Positions 49,801 to 61,918 of a stretch of 64,000 nt of DNA are shown piece after piece. Made by a program: the position numbers and the translations under genes. The notes under the pieces were generated by a model, which was not told the origin of the DNA, did not search any database, and worked only from the letters and a program-made list of their open reading frames with translations. Source of the DNA: Blastomussa wellsi. Taxonomy: Eukaryota; Cnidaria; Anthozoa; Scleractinia; Plerogyridae. The stretch lies in assembly GCA_947652115.1 (NCBI GenBank), contig OX393566.1, positions 11,735,374-11,799,373 of the forward strand, in the 5' to 3' direction. Each line of letters begins with the position of its first letter. Position 1 is the stretch's first letter.

Positions 49801-52800
49801 GGCCAAAAAGCGATTTTTTGGAACTTTGTCCGAATCGGCTGAAATTAAAGCGCAAATGTGCGCGCAGTGTTCTTATGACGAGAACATCATAATTTCAACG
49901 TTTCGCGGCACCCGCAATTTTTTAGCAAAAAATGAAAATTTTCGGAAGGCCAAAAAGTGATTTTTTTGGAACTTCGTCCGAATCGGCTGAAATTAAAGCG
50001 CAAATGTGCGCGCAGTGTTCTTATGACGAGAACATCGTAATTTCAACGTTTCGCGGCACCCGCAATTTTTTAGCAAAAAATGAAATTTTTGGGAAGGCCA
50101 AAAAGTGATTTTTTTGGAACTTCGTCCGAATCGGCTGAAATTAAAGCGCAAATGTGCGCGCAGTGTTCTTATGACGAGAACATCGTAATTTCAACGTTTC
50201 GCGGCACCCGCAATTTTTTAGCAAAAAATGAAATTTTTCGGAAGGCCAAAAAGTGATTTTTTGGAACTTCGTCCGAATCGGCTGAAATTAAAGCGCAAAT
50301 GTGCGCGCAGTGTTCTTATGACGAGAACATCGTAATTTCAACGTTTCGCGGCACCCGCAATTTTTTAGCAAAAAATGAAATTTTTGGGAAGGCCAAAAAG
50401 TGATTTTTTGGAACTTCGTCCGAATCGGCTGAAATTAAATCGCAAATGTGCGCGCAGTGTTCTTATGACGAGAACATCGTAATTTCAACGTTTCGCGGCA
50501 CCCGCAATTTTTTAGCAAAAAATGAAATTTTTCGGAAGGCCAAAAAGTGATTTTTTGGAACTTCGTCCGAATCGGCTGAAATTAAAGCGCAAATGTGCGC
50601 GCAGTGTTCTTATGACGAGAACATCGTAATTTCAACGTTTCGCGGCACCCGCAATTTTTTAGCAAAAAATGAAATTTTTCGGAAGGCCAAAAAGCGATTT
50701 TTTGGAACTTCGTCCGAATCGGCTGAAATTAAAGCGCAAATGTGCGCGCAGTGTTCTTATGACGAGAACATCGTAATTTCAACGTTTCGCGGCACCCGCA
50801 ATTTTTTAGCAAAAAATGAAAATTTTCGGAAGGCCAAAAAGTGATTTTTTTGGAACTTCGTCCGAATCGGCTGAAATTAAAGCGCAAATGTGCGCGCAGT
50901 GTTCTTATGACGAGAACATCGTAATTTCAACGTTTCGCGGCACCCGCAATTTTTTAGCAAAAAATGAAATTTTTCGGAAGGCCAAAAAGCGATTTTTTGG
51001 AACTTCGTCCGAATCGGCTGAAATTAAAGCGCAAATTTGCGCGCAGTGTTCTTATGACGAGAACATCGTAATTTCAACGTTTCGCGGCACCCGCAATTTT
51101 TTAGCAAAAAATGAAATTTTTCGGAAGGCCAAAAAGCGATTTTTTGGAACTTCGTCCGAATCGGCTGAAATTAAAGCGCAAATGTGCGCGCAGTGTTCTT
51201 ATGACGAGAACATCGTAATTTCAACGTTTCGCGGCACCCGCAATTTTTTAGCAAAAAATGAAATTTTTCGGAAGGCCAAAAAGTGATTTTTTGGAACTTC
51301 GTCCGAATCGGCTGAAATTAAAGCGCAAATGTGCGCGCAGTGTTCTTATGACGAGAACATCGTAATTTCAACGTTTCGCGGCACCCGCAATTTTTTAGCA
51401 AAAAATGAAAATTTTCGGAAGGCCAAAAAGTGATTTTCTTGAACTTCGTCCGAATCGGCTGAAATTAAAGCGCAAATGTGCGCGCAGTGTTCTTATGACG
51501 AGAACATCGTAATTTCAACGTTTCGCGGCACCCGCAATTTTTTAGCAAAAAATGAAATTTTTCGGAAGGCCAAAAAGCGATTTTTTGGAACTTCGTCCGA
51601 ATCGGCTGAAATTAAAGCGCAAATGAGCGCGCAGTGTTCTTATGACGAGAACATCGTAATTTCAACGTTTCGCGGCACCCGCAATTTTTTAGCAAAAAAT
51701 GAAAATTTTCGGAAGGCCAAAAAGTGATTTTCTTGAACTTCGTCCGAATCGGCTGAAATTAAAGCGCAAATGTGCGCGCAGTGTTCTTATGACGAGAACA
51801 TCGTAATTTCAACGTTTCGCGGCACCCGCAATTTTTTAGCAAAAAATGAAATTTTTCGGAAGGCCAAAATGCGATTTTTTGGAACTTCGTCCGAATCGGC
51901 TGAAATTAAAGCGCAAATGTGCGCGCAGTGTTCTTATGACGAGAACATCGTAATTTCAACGTTTCGCGGCACCCGCAATTTTTTAGCAAAAAATGAAATT
52001 TTTAGGAAGGCCAAAAAGTGATTTTTTGGAACTTCGTCCGAATCGGCTGAAATTAAAGCGCAAATGTGCGCGCAGTGTTCTTATGACGAGAACATCGTAA
52101 TTTCAACGTTTCGCGGCACCCGCAATTTTTTAGCAAAAAATGAAATTTTTCGGAAGGCCAAAAAGCGATTTTTTGGAACTTCGTCCGAATCGGCTGAAAT
52201 TAAAGCGCAAATGTGCGCGCAGTGTTCTTATGACGAGAACATCGTAATTTCAACGTTTCGCGGCACCCGCAATTTTTTAGCAAAAAATGAAATTTTTCGG
52301 AAGGCCAAAAAGTGATTTTTTGGAACTTCGTCCGAATCGGCTGAAATTAAAGCGCAATGTGCGCGCAGTGTTCTTATGACGAGAACATCGTAATTTCAAC
52401 GTTTCGCGGCACCCGCAATTTTTTAGCAAAAAATGAAAATTTTCGGAAGGCCAAAAAGTGATTTTCTTGAACTTCGTCCGAATCGGCTGAAATTAAAGCG
52501 CAAATGTGCGCGCAGTGTTCTTATGACGAGAACATCGTAATTTCAACGTTTCGCGGCACCCGCAATTTTCTAGCAAAAAATGAAATTTTTCGGAAGGCCA
52601 AAAAGTGATTTTTTGGAACTTCGTCCGAATCGGCTGAAATTAAAGCGCAAATGTGCGCGCAGTGTTCTTATGAGGAGAACATCGTAATTTCAACGTTTCG
52701 CGGCACCCGCAATTTTTTAGCAAAAAATGAAATTTTTCGGAAGGCCAAAAAGTGATTTTTTGGAACTTCGTCCGAATCGGCTGAAATTAAAGCGCAAATG

Positions 52801-55800
52801 TGCGCGCAGTGTTCTTATGACGAGAACATCGTAATTTCAACGTTTCGCGGCACCCGCAATTTTTTAGCAAAAAATGAAATTTTTCGGAAGGCCAAAAAGT
52901 GATTTTTTGGAACTTCGTCCGAATCGGCTGAAATTAAAGCGCAAATGTGCGCGCAGTGTTCTTATGACGAGAACATCGTAATTTCAACGTTTCGCGGCAC
53001 CCGCAATTTTTTAGCAAAAAATGAAATTTTTCGGAAGGCCAAAAAGTGATTTTTTGGAACTTCGTCCGAATCGGCTGAAATTAAAGCGCAAATGTGCGCG
53101 CAGTGTTCTTGTGACGAGAACATCGTAATTTCAAAGTTTCCCGGCACCCGCAATTTTTTAGCAAAAAATGAAATTTTTCGGAAGGCCAAAAAGTGATTTT
53201 TTGGAACTTTGTCCGAATCGGCTGAAATTGAAGCGCAAATGTGCGCGCAGTGTTCTTATGACGAGAACATCGTAGTTTCAACGTTTCGCGGCACCCGCAA
53301 TTTTTTAGCAAAAAATGAAATTTTTCGGAAGGCCAAAAAGTGATTTTTTGGAACTTCGTCCGAATCGGCTGAAATTAAAGCGCAAATGTGCGCGCAGTGT
53401 TCTTATGACGAGAACATCGTAATTTCAACGTTTCCCGGCACCCGCAATTTTTTAGCAAAAAATGAAATTTTTGGGAAGGCCAAAAAGTGATTTTTTGGAA
53501 CTTCGTCCGAATCGGCTGAAATTAAAGCGCAAATGTGCGCGCAGTGTTCGTATGACGAGAACATCGTAATTTCAACGTTTCGCGGCACCCGCAATTTTTT
53601 AGCAAAAAATGAAATTTTTCGGAAGGCCAAAAAGTGATTTTTTGGAACTTCGTCCGAATCGGCTGAAATTAAAGCGCAAATGTGCGCGCAGTGTTCTTAT
53701 GACGAGAACATCGTAATTTCAACGTTTCGCGGCACCCGCAATTTTTTAGCAAAAAATGAAATTTTTGGGAAGGCCAAAAAGTGATTTTTTTGGAACTTCG
53801 TCCGAATCGGCTGAAATTAAAGCGCAAATGTGCGCGCAGTGTTCTTATGACGAGAACATCGTAATTTCAACGTTTCGCGGCACCCGCAATTTTTTAGCAA
53901 AAAATGAAATTTTTCGGAAGGCCAAAAAGTGATTTTTTGGAACTTCGTCCGAATCGGCTGAAATTAAAGCGCAAATGTGCGCGCAGTGTTCTTATGACGA
54001 GAACATCGTAATTTCAACGTTTCGCGGCACCCGCAATTTTTTAGCAAAAAATGAAATTTTTGGGAAGGCCAAAAAGTGATTTTTTTGGAACTTCGTCCGA
54101 ATCGGCTGAAATTAAAGCGCAAATGTGCGCGCAGTGTTCTTATGACGAGAACATCGTAATTTCAACGTTTCGCGGCACCCGCAATTTTTTAGCAAAAAAT
54201 GAAATTTTTGGGAAGGCCAAAAAGTGATTTTTTGGAACTTCGTCCGAATCGGCTGAAATTAAAGCGCAAATGTGCGCGCAGTGTTCTTATGACGAGAACA
54301 TCGTAATTTCAACGTTTCGCGGCACCCGCAATTTTTTAGCAAAAAATGAAATTTTTGGGAAGGCCAAAAAGTGATTTTTTGGAACTTCGTCCGAATCGGC
54401 TGAAATTAAAGCGCAAATGTGCGCGCAGTGTTCTTATGACGAGAACATCATAATTTCAACGTTTCGCGGCACCCGCAATTTTTTAGCAAAAAATGAAAAT
54501 TTTCGGAAGGCCAAAAAGTGATTTTTTTGGAACTTCGTCCGAATCGGCTGAAATTAAAGCGCAAATGTGCGCGCAGTGTTCTTATGACGAGAACATCGTA
54601 ATTTCAACGTTTAGCGGCACCCGCAATTTTTTAGCAAAAAATGAAATTTTTGGGAAGGCCAAAAAGTGATTTTTTTGGAACTTCGTCCGAATCGGCTGAA
54701 ATTAAAGCGCAAATGTGCGCGCAGTGTTCTTATGACGAGAACATCGTAATTTCAACGTTTCGCGGCACCCGCAATTTTTTAGCAAAAAATGAAATTTTTC
54801 GGAAGGCCAAAAAGCGATTTTTTGGAACTTCGTCCGAATCGGCTGAAATTAAAGCGCAAATGTGCGCGCAGTGTTCTTATGACGAGAACATCGTAATTTC
54901 AACGTTTCGCGGCACCCGCAATTTTTTAGCAAAAAATGAAATTTTTGGGAAGGCCAAAAAGTGATTTTTTGGAACTTCGTCCGAATCGGCTGAAATTAAA
55001 TCGCAAATGTGCGCGCAGTGTTCTTATGACGAGAACATCGTAATTTCAACGTTTCGCGGCACCCGCAATTTTTTAGCAAAAAATGAAATTTTTCGGAAGG
55101 CCAAAAAGTGATTTTTTGGAACTTCGTCCGAATCGGCTGAAATTAAAGCGCAAATGTGCGCGCAGTGTTCTTATGACGAGAACATCGTAATTTCAACGTT
55201 TCGCGGCACCCGCAATTTTTTTAGCAAAAAATGAAATTTTTGGGAAGGCCAAAAAGTGATTTTTTGGAACTTCGTCCGAATCGGCTGAAATTAAAGCGCA
55301 AATGTGCGCGCAGTGTTCTTATGACGAGAACATCGTAATTTCAACGTTTCGCGGCACCCGCAATTTTTTAGCAAAAAATGAAATTTTTCGGAAGGCCAAA
55401 AAGTGATTTTTTGGAACTTCGTCCGAATCGGCTGAAATTAAAGCGCAAATGTGCGCGCAGTGTTCTTATGACGAGAACATCGTAATTTCAACGTTTCGCG
55501 GCACCCGCAATTTTTTAGCAAAAAATGAAATTTTTCGCAAGGCCAAAAAGTGATTTTTTGGAACTTCGTCCGAATCGGCTGAAATTAAAGCGCAAATGTG
55601 CGCGCAGTGTTCTTATGACGAGAACATCGTAATTTCAACGTTTCGCGGCACCCGCAATTTTTTAGCAAAAAATGAAATTTTTCGGAAGGCCAAAAAGCGA
55701 TTTTTTGGAACTTCGTCCGAATCGGCTGAAATTAAAGCGCAAATGTGCGCGCAGTGTTCTTATGACGAGAACATCGTAATTTCAACGTTTCGCGGCACCC

Positions 55801-56435
55801 GCAATTTTTTAGCAAAAAATGAAATTTTTCGGAAGGCCAAAAAGCGATTTTTTGGAACTTTGTCCGAATCGGCTGAAATTAAAGCGCAAATGTGCGCGCA
55901 GTGTTCTTATGACGAGAACATCGTAATTTCAACGTTTCGCGGCACCCGCAATTTTTTAGCAAAAAATGAAATTTTTCGGAAGGCCAAAAAGCGATTTTTT
56001 GGAACTTCGTCCGAATCGGCTGAAATTAAAGCGCAAATGTGCGCGCAGTGTTCTTATGACGAGAACATCGTAATTTCAACGTTTCGCGGCACCCGCAATT
56101 TTTTAGCAAAAAATGAAATTTTTCGGAAGGCCAAAAAGCGATTTTTTGGAACTTCGTCCGAATCGGCTGAAATTAAAGCGCAAATGTGCGCGCAGTGTTC
56201 TTATGACGAGAACATCGTAATTTCAACGTTTCGCGGCACCCGCAATTTTTTAGCAAAAAATGAAATTTTTCGGAAGGCCAAAAAGCGATTTTTTGGAACT
56301 TCGTCCGAATCGGCTGAAATTAAAGCGCAAATGTGCGCGCAGTGTTCTTATGACGAGAACATCGTAATTTCAACGTTTCGCGGCACCCGCAATTTTTTAG
56401 CAAAAAATGAAATTTTTCGGAAGGCCAAAAAGTGA
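37804..56435. repeat. Higher-order organisation of the satellite
   Basis: A distinctive monomer (TTCTTGTGACGAG with CAAAGTTTCCCGGC) occurs near 37948, 42363, 47072 and 53105. Its right neighbour each time carries ATTGAAGCGC and ATCGTAGTTTC, followed by a CCCGG variant. Spacings are 4415, 4709 and 6033 bases (about 30, 32 and 41 monomers). Other variants (AAAATGCGATT; AATGAGCGCGC) recur at about 45.4-45.7 and 51.6-51.9 kb, an offset near 6181. Multi-kilobase blocks have therefore been copied. Confidence 0.8.
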
Positions 56436-59400
56436 TTTTTTGGAACTTCGTCCGAATCGGCTGAAATTAAAGCGCAAATGTGCGCGCAGTGTTCTTATGA
56501 CGAGAACATCGTAATTTCAACGTTTCGCGGCACCCGCAATTTTTTAGCAAAAAATGAAAATTTTCGGAAGGCCAAAAAGTGATTTTCTTGAACTTCGTCC
56601 GAATCGGCTGAAATTAAAGCGCAAATGTGCGCGCAGTGTTCTTATGACGAGAACATCGTAATTTCAACGTTTCGCGGCACCCGCAATTTTTTAGCAAAAA
56701 ATGAAATTTTTCGGAAGGCCAAAAAGCGATTTTTTGGAACTTCGTCCGAATCGGCTGAAATTAAAGCGCAAATGAGCGCGCAGTGTTCTTATGACGAGAA
56801 CATCGTAATTTCAACGTTTCGCGGCACCCGCAATTTTTTAGCAAAAAATGAAAATTTTCGGAAGGCCAAAAAGTGATTTTCTTGAACTTCGTCCGAATCG
56901 GCTGAAATTAAAGCGCAAATGTGCGCGCAGTGTTCTTATGACGAGAACATCGTAGTTTCAACGTTTCGCGGCACCCGCAATTTTTTAGCAAAAAATGAAA
57001 TTTTTCGGAAGGCCAAAAAGTGATTTTTTGGAACTTCGTCCGAATCGGCTGAAATTGAAGCGCAAATGTGCGCGCAGTGTTCTTATGACGAGAACATCGT
57101 AGTTTCAACGTTTCGCGGCACCCGCAATTTTTTAGCAAAAAATGAAATTTTTCGGAAGGCCAAAAAGTGATTTTTTGGAACTTCGTCCGAATCGGCTGAA
57201 ATTAAAGCGCAAATGTGCGCGCAGTGTTCTTATGACGAGAACATCGTAATTTCAACGTTTCGCGGCACCCGCAATTTTTTAGCAAAAAATGAAATTTTTC
57301 GGGAAGGCCAAAAAGTGATTTTTTGGAACTTCGTCCGAATCGGCTGAAATTAAAGCGCAAATGTGCGCGCAGTGTTCGTATGACGAGAACATCGTAATTT
57401 CAACGTTTCGCGGCACCCGCAATTTTTTAGCAAAAAATGAAATTTTTCGGAAGGCCAAAAAGTGATTTTTTGGAACTTCGTCCGAATCGGCTGAAATTAA
57501 AGCGCAAATGTGCGCGCAGTGTTCTTATGACGAGAACATCGTAATTTCAACGTTTCGCGGCACCCGCAATTTTTTAGCAAAAAATGAAATTTTTGGGAAG
57601 GCCAAAAAGTGATTTTTTTGGAACTTCGTCCGAATCGGCTGAAATTAAAGCGCAAATGTGCGCGCAGTGTTCTTATGACGAGAACATCGTAATTTCAACG
57701 TTTCGCGGCACCCGCAATTTTTTAGCAAAAAATGAAATTTTTCGGAAGGCCAAAAAGTGATTTTTTGGAACTTCGTCCGAATCGGCTGAAATTAAAGCGC
57801 AAATGTGCGCGCAGTGTTCTTATGACGAGAACATCGTAATTTCAACGTTTCGCGGCACCCGCAATTTTTTAGCAAAAAATGAAATTTTTCGGAAGGCCAA
57901 AAAGTGATTTTTTTGGAACTTCGTCCGAATCGGCTGAAATTAAAGCGCAAATGTGCGCGCAGTGTTCTTATGACGAGAACATCGTAATTTCAACGTTTCG
58001 CGGCACCCGCAATTTTTTAGCAAAAAATGAAATTTTTGGGAAGGCCAAAAAGTGATTTTTTGGAACTTCGTCCGAATCGGCTGAAATTAAAGCGCAAATG
58101 TGCGCGCAGTGTTCTTATGACGAGAACATCGTAATTTCAACGTTTCGCGGCACCCGCAATTTTTTAGCAAAAAATGAAATTTTTGGGAAGGCCAAAAAGT
58201 GATTTTTTGGAACTTCGTCCGAATCGGCTGAAATTAAAGCGCAAATGTGCGCGCAGTGTTCTTATGACGAGAACATCGTAATTTCAACGTTTCGCGGCAC
58301 CCGCAATTTTTTAGCAAAAAATGAAAATTTTCGGAAGGCCAAAAAGTGATTTTTTTGGAACTTCGTCCGAATCGGCTGAAATTAAAGCGCAAATGTGCGC
58401 GCAGTGTTCTTATGACGAGAACATCGTAATTTCAACGTTTCGCGGCACCCGCAATTTTTTAGCAAAAAATGAAATTTTTGGGAAGGCCAAAAAGTGATTT
58501 TTTTGGAACTTCGTCCGAATCGGCTGAAATTAAAGCGCAAATGTGCGCGCAGTGTTCTTATGACGAGAACATCGTAATTTCAACGTTTCGCGGCACCCGC
58601 AATTTTTTAGCAAAAAATGAAATTTTTCGGAAGGCCAAAAAGTGATTTTTTGGAACTTCGTCCGAATCGGCTGAAATTAAAGCGCAAATGTGCGCGCAGT
58701 GTTCTTATGACGAGAACATCGTAATTTCAACGTTTCGCGGCACCCGCAATTTTTTAGCAAAAAATGAAATTTTTGGGAAGGCCAAAAAGTGATTTTTTGG
58801 AACTTCGTCCGAATCGGCTGAAATTAAAGCGCAAATGTGCGCGCAGTGTTCTTATGACGAGAACATCGTAATTTCAACGTTTCGCGGCACCCGCAATTTT
58901 TTAGCAAAAAATGAAATTTTTCGGAAGGCCAAAAAGTGATTTTTTGGAACTTCGTCCGAATCGGCTGAAATTAAAGCGCAAATGTGCGCGCAGTGTTCTT
59001 ATGACGAGAACATCGTAATTTCAACGTTTCGCGGCACCCGCAATTTTTTTAGCAAAAAATGAAATTTTTCGGAAGGCCAAAAAGTGATTTTTTGGAACTT
59101 CGTCCGAATCGGCTGAAATTAAAGCGCAAATGTGCGCGCAGTGTTCTTATGACGAGAACATCGTAATTTCAACGTTTCGCGGCACCCGCAATTTTTTAGC
59201 AAAAAATGAAATTTTTCGGAAGGCCAAAAAGTGATTTTTTGGAACTTCGTCCGAATCGGCTGAAATTAAAGCGCAAATGTGCGCGCAGTGTTCTTATGAC
59301 GAGAACATCGTAATTTCAACGTTTCGCGGCACCCGCAATTTTTTAGCAAAAAATGAAATTTTTCGGAAGGCCAAAAAGTGATTTTTTGGAACTTCGTCCG

Positions 59401-60599
59401 AATCGGCTGAAATTAAAGCGCAAATGTGCGCGCAGTGTTCTTATGACGAGAACATCGTAATTTCAACGTTTCGCGGCACCCGCAATTTTTTAGCAAAAAA
59501 TGAAATTTTTCGGAAGGCCAAAAAGCGATTTTTTGGAACTTCGTCCGAATCGGCTGAAATTAAAGCGCAAATGTGCGCGCAGTGTTCTTATGACGAGAAC
59601 ATCGTAATTTCAACGTTTCGCGGCACCCGCAATTTTTTAGCAAAAAATGAAATTTTTCGGAAGGCCAAAAAGCGATTTTTTGGAACTTCGTCCGAATCGG
59701 CTGAAATTAAAGCGCAAATGTGCGCGCAGTGTTCTTATGACGAGAACATCGTAATTTCAACGTTTCGCGGCACCCGCAATTTTTTAGCAAAAAATGAAAT
59801 TTTTCGGAAGGCCAAAAAGCGATTTTTTGGAACTTCGTCCGAATCGGCTGAAATTAAAGCGCAAATGTGCGCGCAGTGTTCTTATGACGAGAACATCGTA
59901 ATTTCAACGTTTCGCGGCACCCGCAATTTTTTAGCAAAAAATGAAATTTTTCGGAAGGCCAAAAAGCGATTTTTTGGAACTTCGTCCGAATCGGCTGAAA
60001 TTAAAGCGCAAATGTGCGCGCAGTGTTCTTATGACGAGAACATCGTAATTTCAACGTTTCGCGGCACCCGCAATTTTTTAGCAAAAAATGAAATTTTTCG
60101 GAAGGCCAAAAAGTGATTTTTTGGAACTTCGTCCGAATCGGCTGAAATTAAAGCGCAAATGTGCGCGCAGTGTTCTTATGACGAGAACATCGTAATTTCA
60201 ACGTTTCGCGGCACCCGCAATTTTTTAGCAAAAAATGAAAATTTTCGGAAGGCCAAAAAGTGATTTTCTTGAACTTCGTCCGAATCGGCTGAAATTAAAG
60301 CGCAAATGTGCGCGCAGTGTTCTTATGACGAGAACATCGTAATTTCAACGTTTCGCGGCACCCGCAATTTTTTAGCAAAAAATGAAATTTTTCGGAAGGC
60401 CAAAAAGTGATTTTTTGGAACTTCGTCCGAATCGGCTGAAATTAAAGCGCAAATGTGCGCGCAGTGTTCTTATGACGAGAACATCGTAATTTCAACGTTT
60501 CGCGGCACCCGCAATTTTTTAGCAAAAAATGAAATTTTTCGGAAGGCCAAAAAGTGATTTTTTGGAACTTCGTCCGAATCGGCTGAAATTAAAGCGCAA

Positions 60600-61586
60600 A
60601 TGTGCGCGCAGTGTTCTTATGACGAGAACATCGTAATTTCAACGTTTCGCGGCACCCGCAATTTTTTAGCAAAAAATGAAATTTTTCGGAAGGCCAAAAA
60701 GCGATTTTTTGGAACTTCGTCCGAATCGGCTGAAATTAAAGCGCAAATGTGCGCGCAGTGTTCTTATGACGAGAACATCGTAATTTCAACGTTTCGCGGC
60801 ACCCGCAATTTTTTAGCAAAAAATGAAATTTTTCGGAAGGCCAAAAAGCGATTTTTTGGAACTTCGTCCGAATCGGCTGAAATTAAAGCGCAAATGTGCG
60901 CGCAGTGTTCTTATGACGAGAACATCGTAATTTCAACGTTTCGCGGCACCCGCAATTTTTTAGCAAAAAATGAAATTTTTCGGAAGGCCAAAAAGCGATT
61001 TTTTGGAACTTCGTCCGAATCGGCTGAAATTAAAGCGCAAATGTGCGCGCAGTGTTCTTATGACGAGAACATCGTAATTTCAACGTTTCGCGGCACCCGC
61101 AATTTTTTAGCAAAAAATGAAATTTTTCGGAAGGCCAAAAAGCGATTTTTTGGAACTTCGTCCGAATCGGCTGAAATTAAAGCGCAAATGTGCGCGCAGT
61201 GTTCTTATGACGAGAACATCGTAATTTCAACGTTTCGCGGCACCCGCAATTTTTTAGCAAAAAATGAAATTTTTCGGAAGGCCAAAAAGCGATTTTTTGG
61301 AACTTCGTCCGAATCGGCTGAAATTAAAGCGCAAATGTGCGCGCAGTGTTCTTATGACGAGAACATCGTAATTTCAACGTTTCGCGGCACCCGCAATTTT
61401 TTAGCAAAAAATGAAATTTTTCGGAAGGCCAAAAAGCGATTTTTTGGAACTTCGTCCGAATCGGCTGAAATTAAAGCGCAAATGTGCGCGCAGTGTTCTT
61501 ATGACGAGAACATCGTAATTTCAACGTTTCGCGGCACCCGCAATTTTTTAGCAAAAAATGAAATTTTTCGGAAGGCCAAAAAGTGA
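60600..61586 (+). other. Longest open repeat frame in the satellite (seven CGA-type monomers)
   Basis: Seven successive units have CGA instead of TGA after GCCAAAAAG, so the 49-residue translation (starting MCAQCSYDENIVISTFRGTR) runs on for 328 codons. Similar runs are at 40439-41131, 55596-56435 and 59424-60116. I treat this as a by-product of a 147-base period, not as a gene. No promoter, codon bias or unique flanks support one. Confidence 0.5.
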
Positions 61587-61718
61587 TTTTTTGGAACTTC
61601 GTCCGAATCGGCTGAAATTAAAGCGCAAATGTGCGCGCAGTGTTCTTATGACGAGAACATCGTAATTTCAACGTTTCGCGGCACCCGCAATTTTTTAGCA
61701 AAAAATGAAAATTTTCGA

Positions 61719-61918
61719 NNNNNNNNNNNNNNNNNNNNNNNNNNNNNNNNNNNNNNNNNNNNNNNNNNNNNNNNNNNNNNNNNNNNNNNNNNNNNNNNNN
61801 NNNNNNNNNNNNNNNNNNNNNNNNNNNNNNNNNNNNNNNNNNNNNNNNNNNNNNNNNNNNNNNNNNNNNNNNNNNNNNNNNNNNNNNNNNNNNNNNNNNN
61901 NNNNNNNNNNNNNNNNNN
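61719..61918. other. Assembly gap of 200 N
   Basis: Exactly 200 N lie within the satellite, a typical placeholder for a gap of unknown size. The array length in this window is therefore a minimum. Confidence 0.98.
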
